Shown here: positions 44,064-53,250 of the stretch, piece after piece
Position numbering within the stretch: position 1 is the stretch's first letter
How the letters are laid out: every line of letters begins with the position of its first letter
From: Janthinobacterium sp. SUN073
GTDB taxonomy: Bacteria; Pseudomonadota; Gammaproteobacteria; Burkholderiales; Burkholderiaceae_D
Reading direction: 5' to 3'
Assembly (NCBI RefSeq): GCF_030397665.1
Contig: NZ_JAPUBT010000001.1
Coordinates: forward strand, 741,926-805,925
DNA: 64,000 bases
Made by a program: the position numbers and the translations under genes
The notes under the pieces: model-generated
Seen by the model: only the letters and a program-made list of their open reading frames with translations
What the model was told of the DNA's origin: nothing
Databases searched by the model: none

Positions 44064-45911
44064 ATGATCAACACACACGACATTACCGGCCTGATCCTGG
44101 CTGGCGGCCTCGGCACGCGCATGGGCCAGCGCGACAAGGGCATGCTGCACCTGCATGGCCAGCCTCTGGCCCGCCACGTACTGCAGCGCCTGGCGCCGCA
44201 AGTGGGCCAGCTGGCCATCAGCGTCCACGCCGATGCCGGCGATTACGCGCGCTTCGGCCTGCCCGTCTGGCCGGACGTACTGCCGGGCCAGCTGGGCCCG
44301 CTGGCAGGTCTACACAGCGGCATGCGGCACGCCAGCACGCCCTACCTGCTGAGCGTGCCGTGCGATTCGCCCCTGCTGCCGCCCGACCTGGCGGCGCGCC
44401 TGGCCGCCGGTTTGATCGACAACGAGGCCGACCTGGCCATCGCCGTCACCGAAGAGATCGACCCGGCGACGGGATCGACGGTGCGCCGCCCGCATCCCGT
44501 CTTCTGCCTCGTCAAAACTTCCGCCCTGCCCCAGCTCGACGCGTATCTGCGCAGCGGCGAGCGCCGCATGCGCACCTGGCATGGCCCCCTGAAGCTGGCC
44601 GAAGTAGTGTTCGAGGATGGCGCCGCGTTCGGCAACATCAATACCCCGGACGAGCTGGCCGCCCTGCAGGCGCAGGGCCTGTCCGTGCCGATGGCGCAAG
44701 CCATCCTGGCCGACAGCGTCGCGCCCGTCGCCGACATCGAGGAATTGCCGTTGCCGCAAGCGTTCGAGCGCATCCTGGCGGCCGACATCATCTCGCCCAT
44801 CAGCGTGCCCGCGCACGACAATTCCGCCATGGATGGCTATGCGCTGCATGGGGCGGATCTGGGCGGCAGTGCGCCGCTGACCCTGGCCGTGGTCGACACC
44901 ATCCTGGCCGGGCGTCCCGGCACGGTCAAAGTTGGCCGCGGCCAATGCGCGCGCATCATGACGGGTGCCGTCATGCCGGACGGCTGCGACAGCGTGGTGC
45001 CACAGGAACTGGTGCTGCAAGCCAATGAAACCAGCATCACGCTGGCGCCCGATAGCATCCGCCCCGGCGACAACCGCCGTTTCAAGGGGGAAGACTTGAT
45101 GCAGGGCAAACCGGCCTTGCTGCAGGGCAAACGCCTGGGTCCGGCCGAACTGGGGCTGCTGGCCTCGCTGGGCATCGCCACCGTGCCCGTGCGCCGGCGC
45201 CTGCGCGTGGCCTTCTTTTCCACGGGCGACGAATTGCGCTCGATCGGCGAGCAACTCGACGCGGGCTGCATCTACGACAGCAACCGCTACACCCTGCTGG
45301 GCATGCTGAGCCGTTTGGGCTGCGAAGTGCTCGACATGGGCATCGTCAAGGATGATCCGCAAGCGCTGGAAGCGGCACTGCGCAGCGCCTGCGCCTCGGC
45401 CGACGTCATCATCACCTCGGGCGGCGTGTCCAGCGGCGCGGCCGATTTTACGCGCGAGATCCTGGCACGCCTCGGTGAAGTGGCCTTCTGGCAAATCAAC
45501 ATGCGCCCGGGCCGCCCCATGGCTTTTGGCCGGATTGCCAGCGAGGGCGACACGGCCTTGCTGCTGGGCCTGCCCGGCAACCCCGTGGCCGTGATGGCGG
45601 CGTTTTACTTCCTCGCCCGCCCCACCCTGCTGCGCCTGATGGGTGCCGATGCGGACACGGCCACCCTGCCGCTGCTGCAAGTGGCGGCACAAGCGACTAT
45701 CCGCAAGAAACGGGGCCGCACCGAATACCAGCGCGGCATCGTCGAGCGGGGTGCGGACGGCCGCCAGCACGTGCGCGTGACGGGGGCGCAGGGCTCCGGC
45801 ATCCTGCGTTCGATGACGCAAGCCAATTGCATGATCGTGCTGCATGAAGCGCAAGGCCACGTGGCCGCGGGCGACCTGGTCGATATCGTGCTGTTGCATG
45901 GATTGACCTGA
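44064..45911 (+). CDS. mobA-moeA: Bifunctional MobA-MoeA fusion (molybdenum cofactor)
   Basis: One 615-residue open frame joins two enzymes. Residues about 1-200 are MobA, the Mo-cofactor guanylyltransferase, with LILAGGLGTRMGQRDKGML and SVPCDSPLLP. Residues about 210-615 are MoeA, which inserts molybdate. MoeA motifs are PAHDNSAMDGYAL, TGAVMPDGCDSVVPQE, FFSTGDEL, YDSNRYTLLGML, ITSGGVSSG and GLPGNPVAVM. No stop or obvious restart separates them; the linker is around LQAQGLSVPMAQAILAD. The ATG at 44064 starts MobA directly; the open frame begins earlier at 43956 inside moaA. Confidence 0.93.
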   Translation: MINTHDITGLILAGGLGTRMGQRDKGMLHLHGQPLARHVLQRLAPQVGQLAISVHADAGDYARFGLPVWPDVLPGQLGPLAGLHSGMRHASTPYLLSVPCDSPLLPPDLAARLAAGLIDNEADLAIAVTEEIDPATGSTVRRPHPVFCLVKTSALPQLDAYLRSGERRMRTWHGPLKLAEVVFEDGAAFGNINTPDELAALQAQGLSVPMAQAILADSVAPVADIEELPLPQAFERILAADIISPISVPAHDNSAMDGYALHGADLGGSAPLTLAVVDTILAGRPGTVKVGRGQCARIMTGAVMPDGCDSVVPQELVLQANETSITLAPDSIRPGDNRRFKGEDLMQGKPALLQGKRLGPAELGLLASLGIATVPVRRRLRVAFFSTGDELRSIGEQLDAGCIYDSNRYTLLGMLSRLGCEVLDMGIVKDDPQALEAALRSACASADVIITSGGVSSGAADFTREILARLGEVAFWQINMRPGRPMAFGRIASEGDTALLLGLPGNPVAVMAAFYFLARPTLLRLMGADADTATLPLLQVAAQATIRKKRGRTEYQRGIVERGADGRQHVRVTGAQGSGILRSMTQANCMIVLHEAQGHVAAGDLVDIVLLHGLT

Positions 45912-46705
45912 TGAAACCTCTGCTTCTGGCACTGGCCCTGCTGCCAGGCATGGCGGCGTACGCTGGCGAAGTCCACAGCAATGGCTACATGGTGCGCTTC
46001 GACGAGCGCATCGAAACGGCGCCGGGCGACTTGCATGGCGCCACCGTGGGCCGCATCAGCATCGTGCGCGCCGCCGATCAAGGTCTCGCGTGGCAGGAAA
46101 ATACACCCTTGCAACCGGGCTGCGGCGCCATAGCGGCCGTCACCGTCCTCAACGACAGCTATGTGGCCCTGTGCGGCCACTTGGGCGGGCGCCATTACAC
46201 GCACAAAATCATCTTCATGCAAGGCAACTCGCCCGCCATGGTGAGCGTGGACCAGTTCGATTCGCCCAGTGCCGTGCGCGTGGAGCGCGACGGATCACTG
46301 GCCATCGACGTCCTGCGGCGCGACCGCTTCCCTGACGAACTGACGGGTCCGCATTACTTTCCCACCGTGTACCGCATGCACCACGATGACGCCACGTTCG
46401 GTTTCGCCCCCAGCTTTGATGGCGATGCCGCCGAGCGCTACTGGCAGCACTATCGCGCCACGCGCCAGGCGGCGCCAGCGGCGGACGTACTGCCGGAACT
46501 GCTGGCCTCCCTGCTGGCCGCGCAGGCTGGCAAACAATCCATCTGCGCCGAACTGGCCACGCTCGCCGCGGATCTGCGGCAGGGGCAACAGTACGAACAG
46601 TACGATACGCAAGGCGCGTTCACCTTGATGCGCAAGTGGCTGCACAAGCTGCCCGCCATCGGCTATCCCGCCTTCGATACGCAAGCCTGCCCGGGCCGCA
46701 TCTAG
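45911..46705 (+). CDS. Secreted protein of unknown function
   Basis: The 264-residue product has a clear signal peptide (MKPLLLALALLPGMAAYAGE, cleavage after Ala about residue 18). The mature part has a beta-rich N-terminal half and a helical C-terminal half. I do not recognise a family. Four cysteines (in QPGCGAIAA, VALCGHLGG, SICAELA and TQACPGR) could form disulphides. The ATG shares one base with the mobA-moeA stop (TGATG), so it is co-translated with the cofactor genes, although nothing in it suggests a role in that pathway. Confidence 0.75.
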   Translation: MKPLLLALALLPGMAAYAGEVHSNGYMVRFDERIETAPGDLHGATVGRISIVRAADQGLAWQENTPLQPGCGAIAAVTVLNDSYVALCGHLGGRHYTHKIIFMQGNSPAMVSVDQFDSPSAVRVERDGSLAIDVLRRDRFPDELTGPHYFPTVYRMHHDDATFGFAPSFDGDAAERYWQHYRATRQAAPAADVLPELLASLLAAQAGKQSICAELATLAADLRQGQQYEQYDTQGAFTLMRKWLHKLPAIGYPAFDTQACPGRI

Positions 46706-46997
46706 ATCGTTTCACCGCCGCCTGCTGGCGGCGCATCCTTCAACACCCCACTCCCCTCTCAACCGGCCCGCCCAGCGCGGGCCGCTCGCATTGCCCCTTC
46801 GCAATCAATTGACCTGCACGGCAAGCGTTCGCCTATCGAGATTAAAATATTAATTATTTCTCAAAATAATATATAAATAAACACAACACTAATTGTAATT
46901 ATTTTATTTATTTGTTGATGCTACAGTTTCTTCGATGATAACATTCGAACTCACATAAAAATTCAATTTTGATATTGTTTTCACGAGGAAACTAATA
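46706..46997. promoter_or_regulatory. AT-rich intergenic region before the PEP-CTERM gene
   Basis: The first 95 bases contain GC hairpins (CCGCC/GGCGG near 46720, and a GGCCCGC/GCGGGCC stem near 46765) with no T-tract. The rest, 46830-46985, is strikingly AT-rich compared with the flanks and is the likely promoter of the downstream gene. No ORF. Confidence 0.5.
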
Positions 46998-47912
46998 ATG
47001 AGACACCATTCATGGATCGCAGGTGCCGGCATGCTGGGAGCGGCTTGCCTGCTTGGCATGTTGTCCCTGGCGTCGCTGCCCGCCTATGCCAAAGGGGCAG
47101 CACGGGCCGACGTGCTGGAGCATTGCAGCTGGAACCGCCCGGGCGCCGATCCGTTCATGGGAGATGTCGTTGCCGCAGTGGACAGGTACCCGGACATCGC
47201 GCCGCAGGTGCGCGAAGAATTGAAGGCGCGCATGCGCGCACGCCAGTATGATGAAATCGTCGTGATCAGCCGCGACGCCATCCGCGGCAAGGGCAATTAC
47301 GATGCGCGCATCAGCGACATGCATTTCGGGCCGGGCCGCGTCTGCCGCAATGTCACGCGCTCAGGCTGGAGCGAGCAGATGCAGGAAAGGGGTCTTGTGT
47401 ACTGCGTGCAGGGCGTTTGCATCCTCGTGCCCACCGTGTGCCGCAATGTCAGCCGCATCACGCGGGTGCCAGCGTCAGCGACGCCAGCCGCCGGAGCCGC
47501 TCCCGCTGGCGCCGCTCCCGTTGCCGCCGCGCCCGCCGCCCCGGAAGCAGCTGGCGTGCCCGTGATCGATAATCCCGACGCCTTGCGCGGCGGTTCCTTC
47601 ACGGGTGCCGGCGCGCCGCTGGCCGTGGCGAGCACGCCCTTCCTGCCCTTCGATTATGTGCGTACCGCCGGCGGTATCACGCCATCAGCCGGCATGGGCG
47701 GCGGAGGTGGCGGAGGTGGCGGTGGTGGAAGCCTGCGGCCGGACCAGGGCAGCAGCATCATCGTGCCGCCCACCGTGATCCTGCCGACCCTGCCACCCAC
47801 CGACCTGTCCGTCCTGCCGGCCGTGCCGGAACCGCACACCTGGGCCATGCTGCTGGCGGGATTGGCGCTGCTGGCCGGCGCCACGCTGCGCCGTCGGCCA
47901 GCGGCGACCTGA
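46998..47912 (+). CDS. MHFG-type PEP-CTERM sorting-domain protein
   Basis: The 304-residue product has a signal peptide (to about residue 31, ending LPAYA). It has the family segment SDMHFGPGRVCRNVTRSGW followed by four cysteines in two pairs, and an Ala/Pro-rich and poly-Gly linker. The C-terminal sorting signal is VPEPHTWAM (from residue 276) plus a membrane helix and RRR. Such proteins are processed by exosortase and displayed or released at the surface. No exosortase gene is present in this window. GAGG about 11 bases upstream of the ATG supports the start. Confidence 0.9.
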   Translation: MRHHSWIAGAGMLGAACLLGMLSLASLPAYAKGAARADVLEHCSWNRPGADPFMGDVVAAVDRYPDIAPQVREELKARMRARQYDEIVVISRDAIRGKGNYDARISDMHFGPGRVCRNVTRSGWSEQMQERGLVYCVQGVCILVPTVCRNVSRITRVPASATPAAGAAPAGAAPVAAAPAAPEAAGVPVIDNPDALRGGSFTGAGAPLAVASTPFLPFDYVRTAGGITPSAGMGGGGGGGGGGGSLRPDQGSSIIVPPTVILPTLPPTDLSVLPAVPEPHTWAMLLAGLALLAGATLRRRPAAT

Positions 47913-47924
47913 ACGCCGAAGGCG

Positions 47925-49310
47925 CTATTCGCCGTCGGCCTCGGCGGACAGCCCCGCGTCCGCCGCACCCAGCAGCAAGGCGGCCGCCTCGCCCGGCAAG
48001 GCTTCCACGGATTTCAGTTTGCGCGCCATCTGCCGGCTGCGCACTTCCGCGCTTTCGATATTCTTCGCCGCCTTTTCCAGGGTCAGCCGGGTTTGCGACA
48101 GCACGTCGCCGAACTTGCCGAATTCCGTCTTGACGGCGCCCAGCACTTGCCACACTTCCGACGAGCGTTTTTCCAGCGCCAGGGTGCGGAAACCCATCTG
48201 CAGGCTGTTGAGCAAAGCCGTCAGGGTGGACGGTCCGGCGATGCTGACCCGGTGCAGGCGCTGCAATTCGTCGGCCAGTCCCGGCCGGCGCATCACTTCC
48301 GCATACAAGCCTTCCGTGGGCAGGAACAGGATGGCAAAGTCGGTGGTCAGCGGCGGCGCCAGGTATTTCTCGGCGATGGTTTTCGCCTCGCCCCGCACGG
48401 CGCGTTCCAGCTCGCGGCCGGCGACGGCCACGCCGTCCGCATCGGCCCGCTCGGCCGCGTCGACCAGGCGCTCGTATTGTTCCTTGGGGAATTTCGCATC
48501 GATGGGCATCCACACGGGCGGCCCACCGTCGACCATGCCCGGCAACTTCAGGGCGAATTCCACGCGTGCGCCGCTGCCCGGCAGCGTTTCCACGTTCTTC
48601 GCGTACTGGTCGACAGTGAGTACCTGCTCCAGCAGCATTTCCAGCTGCACTTCACCCCAGGTGCCGCGCGTCTTCACATTAGTAAGCACCCGCTTCAGAT
48701 CGCCCACGCCCAGCGCCAGCTGCTGCATTTCACCGAGGCCCTGGTGGACTTTTTCCAGCCGCTCCGACACTTGCTGGAACGACGCACTAAGGCGCGTTTC
48801 CAGCGTGGCATGCAGTTTTTCATCGACCGTCTTGCGCATCTCTTCCAGGCGCGCGCCATTGTCGGCCTGCAAGTCACGGATCTTGTTTTCCAGGGTGGCG
48901 CGCACTTCCAGCATGCGCTGCGCATTCGATTCGGTCAGCTGGGCCAGGGTCTGATTCGTGCTCTCGGCAAAACGCGCCAGGCTTTGCGCCTGCTCTTCGC
49001 GCCCGACTTTCCCCTGCGCCTGCATCTGCGTGCGCAGGCTGTCGAGCTGCTGCAGAGTCGCCGCCTGGAATTGCGCCAGGCCGGCCGCCAGGTCTTGCCG
49101 CGTGGCTTGCGCCGACGCCTGCAGCTGCAGCCGCACTTCGCGCTCGACCCGGTCGATGCGTTCCAGGCTTTGCTGCTGGTGCTGCTGCACCAGCGCCAGC
49201 GTGGTGGCGCCATCGCCGGCCGCGCCACGCGGGCGCAGCAACAGCAAGAGCAACAGGACAATGGCGACGATGGCGGCGCCCAGCAGGCTGTAAAACTCGA
49301 TTGGGCTCAT
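47925..49310 (-). CDS. rmuC: DNA recombination protein RmuC homologue
   Basis: RmuC limits inversions at short repeats and has a PD-(D/E)XK-like nuclease core. The 461-residue product has an N-terminal membrane helix (FYSLLGAAIVAIVLLLLLLL), a long coiled coil (about residues 35-190), then the RmuC domain with the conserved TWGEVQLEMLLEQVLTVDQY, PIDAKFPKEQYERLVDAAE and FLPTEGLYAEVMRRPGL. It ends five bases before... the PEP-CTERM gene converges on it with 12 bases between the stops. The haemoglobin gene lies just upstream. Confidence 0.95.
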   Translation of the reverse strand: MSPIEFYSLLGAAIVAIVLLLLLLLRPRGAAGDGATTLALVQQHQQQSLERIDRVEREVRLQLQASAQATRQDLAAGLAQFQAATLQQLDSLRTQMQAQGKVGREEQAQSLARFAESTNQTLAQLTESNAQRMLEVRATLENKIRDLQADNGARLEEMRKTVDEKLHATLETRLSASFQQVSERLEKVHQGLGEMQQLALGVGDLKRVLTNVKTRGTWGEVQLEMLLEQVLTVDQYAKNVETLPGSGARVEFALKLPGMVDGGPPVWMPIDAKFPKEQYERLVDAAERADADGVAVAGRELERAVRGEAKTIAEKYLAPPLTTDFAILFLPTEGLYAEVMRRPGLADELQRLHRVSIAGPSTLTALLNSLQMGFRTLALEKRSSEVWQVLGAVKTEFGKFGDVLSQTRLTLEKAAKNIESAEVRSRQMARKLKSVEALPGEAAALLLGAADAGLSAEADGE

Positions 49311-49315
49311 GGGTG

Positions 49316-49711
49316 TCAGTCAGGTTTGTTGCGCATCCAGTCGGCCGTCTGATAGAACGATTCCATCAGGCGCACGCGCAAGGATTCTTCGATGCCGGTG
49401 TCTTCCATGGCCCAGGCCATGGCGCGCAGCCACTGGTCGCGCTCGCTGGTGCCGATGGCGTAAGGCAAGTGGCGCGCACGCAGGCGTGGGTGGCCGAATT
49501 TCTCGATATACAAGTCCGGCCCACCCATCCAGCCCGTCAGGAAGAAATACAGCTTGTCGCGCGAACCGTCCGTCGATGGCGGATGCATGACGCGGATGCC
49601 AGCGAACTCGGGCTCAAGTTCCATCAGATCATAAAAACGGTCGACCATTTCGCGCAGCACGGGGGCGCCGCCGATGGTCTCGTACAGGGTGGGAGCAGTG
49701 GTATCAGTCAT
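49316..49711 (-). CDS. Group II truncated haemoglobin
   Basis: This 131-residue globin has the group II (trHbO-type) hallmarks. These are TLYETIGGAPVLREMVDRFY at the start, FFLTGWMGGPDLYIEKFGHP, then RLRARHLPYAIG with the proximal histidine, and Trp in the G helix (ERDQWLRAMAWAM). These proteins bind O2, NO or peroxide. The ATG at 49711 is chosen since it starts at the globin fold; upstream in-frame ATGs exist at 49720 and 49780. It lies 5 bases upstream of rmuC on the same strand. Confidence 0.93.
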   Translation of the reverse strand: MTDTTAPTLYETIGGAPVLREMVDRFYDLMELEPEFAGIRVMHPPSTDGSRDKLYFFLTGWMGGPDLYIEKFGHPRLRARHLPYAIGTSERDQWLRAMAWAMEDTGIEESLRVRLMESFYQTADWMRNKPD

Positions 49712-49838
49712 GGCCGCCATGATAGCGCAAGCGCCGGCGGCCCACGCGGCGCCCGCTGTCACTGCCACAATAAATGGCAATTTACTTGACCTATCAAGCT
49801 TATATCAACTACCATGCAATTTTTAAACCACGGACAAA

Positions 49839-51110
49839 ATGACCATGCCAAGCGCTATCGACACTCCTTTGCTGCGCAATAGCAACTTCCGCTGGCTGCT
49901 GGGCGGCGGCCTCATTTCCATGTTGGGCGACCAGTTCAGCATGCTGGCCCTGCCGTGGCTGGTGCTGAGCCTGACGGGCGATAGCCTCAGCCTGGGCATC
50001 GCCGTGGCCCTGATGGGCGCACCGCGCGCCGTACTCATCTTGCTGGGCGGCACCGTCGCCGACCGTTATTCGCCCCGGCGCGTGCTACTTCTGAGCAAAT
50101 ATGCGAACGCGGTCATCCTGCTGGCGCTGGCGGGACTGCTGATGCTGGACCAGGCCAGCCTGGCGCTGGCGTATGCGGCCGCGCTGGCGCTGGGCATCGC
50201 GTCCGCCTTCGCTATCCCGGCCGGCACGGCCATCCTGCCGCAAGCCGTGCCGCCGCAAGCGCTGCAGAACGCCAATGGCTTGCAGATGGGCGCGCGCCAG
50301 TTGTCGCTGCTGGCCGGCCCCCTGCTGGCGGCGCTGGTGCTCGGCACCCACGAGGGCGGGCAGAAAACCCCCATGGCGGCGCTGGCCGCCGCCTTTGCCA
50401 TCGATGCGCTGACGTTTGTGTTTTCCGCCTGGACCTTGCGGCAAGTCACTTTGCGGCCACTGGCCGTGGCGGCGGCGCAAGGCATGTGGCGCGACATGGC
50501 GGCGGGCCTGTCCATGGTATGGCGCGACATGCCCTTGCGCAGCTGCTATATCTACTGGGCGGTGGTGGCCTTCTTCGTCATGGGGCCGCTGCAAGTGGCC
50601 TTGCCCGTGCTGGCCAGCGAGCGCCTGCACGGCGCCGCGGCGCTGGGACTGCTGATGGGCGCGCACGGCGCCGGCACCCTGGCCGGCATGCTGGCATCCA
50701 GCCTGGGCGGCGCCTGGCTGCGCCGCCGCTTCGGCGCCACCCTGCTGGCCGTTGACGCCATTGTCGCCATCCTGTTGATGGCGCTGGGACAAATCGAAAC
50801 AGCCTGGCAAGGCGCGGCCTTGCTGGCCGTCACCGGCCTGCTGGGCGGCTATGTGCAGGTGGCCATCTTTACCTGGATACAGCGGCGCGTGGCGCCCGCC
50901 ATGCTGGGCCGGGCGATGGCCGTGTTCATGGGCATCTTCCTGGGCCTGGCGCCCCTGTCGGCGGCGATCACGGGCGCGTTGCTGCGCCACCTGAGCGTGG
51001 GCGAACTGTTCTGCGCCGGCGGCGCCCTGCTGCTGGCCGCCGCCATCGCCGCCGCCCTGCTCACTGACATTGCGCGCATCGCGGCAACCGATTACGTCAC
51101 CCAACCTTGA
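49839..51110 (+). CDS. MFS transporter
   Basis: The 423-residue protein has about 12 membrane helices and the MFS loop GGTVADRYSPRRVLLLSKYA after helix 2. It begins PLLRNSNFRWLLGGGLISML, like the MFS_3 or macrolide-efflux-type group. It is not closely similar to the MFS protein at 6732. A small GIY-YIG-like gene starts 12 bases later and a MarR gene 417 bases downstream, so these may form an operon with MarR control. Substrate unknown. Confidence 0.88.
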   Translation: MTMPSAIDTPLLRNSNFRWLLGGGLISMLGDQFSMLALPWLVLSLTGDSLSLGIAVALMGAPRAVLILLGGTVADRYSPRRVLLLSKYANAVILLALAGLLMLDQASLALAYAAALALGIASAFAIPAGTAILPQAVPPQALQNANGLQMGARQLSLLAGPLLAALVLGTHEGGQKTPMAALAAAFAIDALTFVFSAWTLRQVTLRPLAVAAAQGMWRDMAAGLSMVWRDMPLRSCYIYWAVVAFFVMGPLQVALPVLASERLHGAAALGLLMGAHGAGTLAGMLASSLGGAWLRRRFGATLLAVDAIVAILLMALGQIETAWQGAALLAVTGLLGGYVQVAIFTWIQRRVAPAMLGRAMAVFMGIFLGLAPLSAAITGALLRHLSVGELFCAGGALLLAAAIAAALLTDIARIAATDYVTQP

Positions 51111-51122
51111 GGAAATCACAGC

Positions 51123-51470
51123 ATGGATAAAACACGACAAACGGCCCTGAAAGCGGCCTACCGGCAACAAGCGCCAGCGCTAGGCATCATCGCCCTGCGC
51201 CACCTGCCCAGCGGGCACACCCTGCTCGAACGCAGCCGCAACGCGCCCGGCGCGCTGAACCGCCACCGCTTCGAACTCGCGCTGGGCACGCACCGCAACG
51301 CCCGCTTGCAGGCGGACTGGCGACGCGATGGCGCGGTGGCCTTCCGCTTCGACATCATCGACAGCGTCAAGGCATCGGGCGATCCCGCCTTCGATGCGGA
51401 GGCCGAACTCGACGCCCTGCTGGCCCTGCACCGCGCACAGTGGCTGGAACAGGGGCAGCCACTGTATTGA
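51123..51470 (+). CDS. GIY-YIG nuclease-like small protein
   Basis: The 115-residue product matches a group of small proteins annotated as GIY-YIG nuclease family. It starts with a Lys/Arg helix (KTRQTALKAAYRQQAPALGI). It contains IIALRHLPSGHTLLERSRNA where the two strands and Arg helix would lie, then LNRHRFELALGTHRNARLQA and a Trp-Asp-rich end. The canonical GIY and YIG triads are not conserved, so catalysis is doubtful. It lies between an MFS gene and a MarR gene on the same strand. Confidence 0.6.
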   Translation: MDKTRQTALKAAYRQQAPALGIIALRHLPSGHTLLERSRNAPGALNRHRFELALGTHRNARLQADWRRDGAVAFRFDIIDSVKASGDPAFDAEAELDALLALHRAQWLEQGQPLY

Positions 51471-51527
51471 GCAGGTTTGCTTTACACTTGCGTACTCAAG
51501 CACTACGCAGCCAACACCAGGAAAACC

Positions 51528-51995
51528 ATGACCGATCACACATCCCCGCCGCCAGACGGCGCCAGCGCGCTGGACTTTTGCCTGCGCCTGGCGCGTGCCC
51601 AGGCGCTCATCGTGCGCCGCTTCGACAGCATCCTGGGCAATCTGCACGGCCTGAGCTTTGGCGATTATCAATTGCTGTACCACTTGCAGCGCGCACCCGG
51701 TGCGCGCCTGCGCCGCATCGACCTGGCCGAGCGCCTGGCGCTGACGGCGTCCGGCATTACGCGCTCGCTGATGCCGCTGGAAAAAATCGGCCTGGTGGCG
51801 CGCCAGGCCGATGCGCGCGACGCCCGCGTCGGCTATGCCGTCATCACGGAGGCGGGCCAAGCCCTGCTGATCCATGCCGATGCGACGGCGCAGGCGCTGG
51901 GTCAGGAATTGCTGGGCAGCGCCAGCGCGCAGCAGCTGGCACCGCTGTCCCTGCTTCTGGCCGGCATCGCCGGCAGCCAGCCCGGCAACGGCTGA
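51528..51995 (+). CDS. MarR family transcriptional regulator
   Basis: The 155-residue winged-helix regulator has a dimerisation helix (LDFCLRLARAQALIVRRFDS). The helix-turn-helix includes LRRIDLAERLALTASGITRS, with a wing DARDARVGYAVI. The ATG at 51528 has AGGAAA about 8 bases upstream. It converges on jqsA with ten bases between the two stops and follows the MFS/GIY-YIG pair, so it more likely regulates the MFS gene than the quorum-sensing genes, but either is possible. Confidence 0.88.
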   Translation: MTDHTSPPPDGASALDFCLRLARAQALIVRRFDSILGNLHGLSFGDYQLLYHLQRAPGARLRRIDLAERLALTASGITRSLMPLEKIGLVARQADARDARVGYAVITEAGQALLIHADATAQALGQELLGSASAQQLAPLSLLLAGIAGSQPGNG

Positions 51996-52005
51996 CGCGC
52001 ACCCC

Positions 52006-53250
52006 TTACACCAGCGCCAGCTTGCGCAAACGCCGCGTCGACGGCCAGCGCGCCATGCCCGTCTCGTCGCGGATGGCGGCGCAGGCGGCCAGCACTCTGG
52101 CGCACTCGTCCTCGCGCAAGCCCGCATTCAGGGTCAGGCGTACCAGCGAACGGTTCTTCGGCGTGGCCGGCGCGCAGAACACGGCGCCGTAGATGCCGTG
52201 CCGCTCCAGCGCCTTGCGCAGGATCAGGGTATCGGGTTCGCTACCCGCTTCCAGCGCGATGATTTGCTCGGTGCCGTCGCTGACGTTGTAGCCGAGATCC
52301 ATCAAGCCCTGGCGCAGCTGCACGCTGTGGCGGCGCAAGGCGGCGCGGCGGGCATCGGCGGCGCGGATGAAGTCCAGCGCCGCATCGAACCACGCCAGCT
52401 CGTGTTCCAGCAGGCAGGAGCTGAAGATGGCTGGCCGCGAGGCGGACAGGAAATAGCCCTTGAAGCGGGCCGAACAGGTGATCAGCCCCGCGCGCCCGGC
52501 AAACGCCTTGGCCAGCGACGCCGTGCGGAAATGCACGCGCCCGGCCAGGCCCAGCTCCGCCACCAGGCCTGCGCCCTGCGGGCCGTGCGTGCCCAGCGAG
52601 TGCGACTCGTCGACGATCAGCATGCTGCCGCTGCGCTCGGCGATTTCCACCATGTCCAGCAGAGGTGCCACGCTGCCATTCGTGCTGTACAGCGCATCGA
52701 CGACGATGATGCCGGGGCCATGCTTGTCGATCTGGCGCTGCAGGTGGGCGCCATCGTTGTGCAGGAAGGCCAAGGGCATGGCTTGCGCCGATTGCACCCC
52801 TTCCCACAGCGAGGCGTGCGCCTGCATGTCCAGGTAGACGGGGATGCCGGGCCCGGCCAGGCTTTGCAGCAAGCCCACGTTGGCGGCCCAGCCCGACTGC
52901 GCCAGCACGCAGGCTTCGCTGCCGAGATAGTCCGCGAATTTTTGTTCGAGCCGGTGCTGGCGGCTGCCTTCCTGCAGGAACACGGACGACATCAGCATGG
53001 CGCCGCCTCCCTGCAAGACGCGCGCCTGGGCCGCCAGCAGCACGGTCTCGCCGGCGATATTCAGGTAATCATTACCTGCCAGCATGACCGCACGCGCGGG
53101 CATGGCTTGCCATTCGTGCAGGTGTTCGCCACCGAGCAGCTTCTCGATGCGCTCGACGTAATGTTCATCCATGCGTGCGCGCACGAAGGCAGGCATCTGT
53201 TGTTCGGCATGGATGGCGGGGGACGACAGGGGGAAAAGGGCGTGTGACAT
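52006..53250 (-). CDS. jqsA: CAI-1/LAI-1-type autoinducer synthase (JqsA/CqsA/LqsA family)
   Basis: This PLP-dependent alpha-oxoamine synthase-like enzyme should make an alpha-hydroxyketone signal. The 414-residue product has the family blocks MLAGNDYLNIAG, SGWAANVGLLQSLAG, the PLP-binding VDESHSLGTHGPQGAGLV and the Schiff-base Lys248 in TASLAKAFAGRAG. The TASLAKAFAGRAG segment is characteristic of CqsA/LqsA rather than KBL or BioF. AGGAGT about 7 bases upstream fixes the ATG at 53250. A kinase-regulator pair is divergent from it, as in the Janthinobacterium jqs locus. Confidence 0.92.
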   Translation of the reverse strand: MSHALFPLSSPAIHAEQQMPAFVRARMDEHYVERIEKLLGGEHLHEWQAMPARAVMLAGNDYLNIAGETVLLAAQARVLQGGGAMLMSSVFLQEGSRQHRLEQKFADYLGSEACVLAQSGWAANVGLLQSLAGPGIPVYLDMQAHASLWEGVQSAQAMPLAFLHNDGAHLQRQIDKHGPGIIVVDALYSTNGSVAPLLDMVEIAERSGSMLIVDESHSLGTHGPQGAGLVAELGLAGRVHFRTASLAKAFAGRAGLITCSARFKGYFLSASRPAIFSSCLLEHELAWFDAALDFIRAADARRAALRRHSVQLRQGLMDLGYNVSDGTEQIIALEAGSEPDTLILRKALERHGIYGAVFCAPATPKNRSLVRLTLNAGLREDECARVLAACAAIRDETGMARWPSTRRLRKLALV

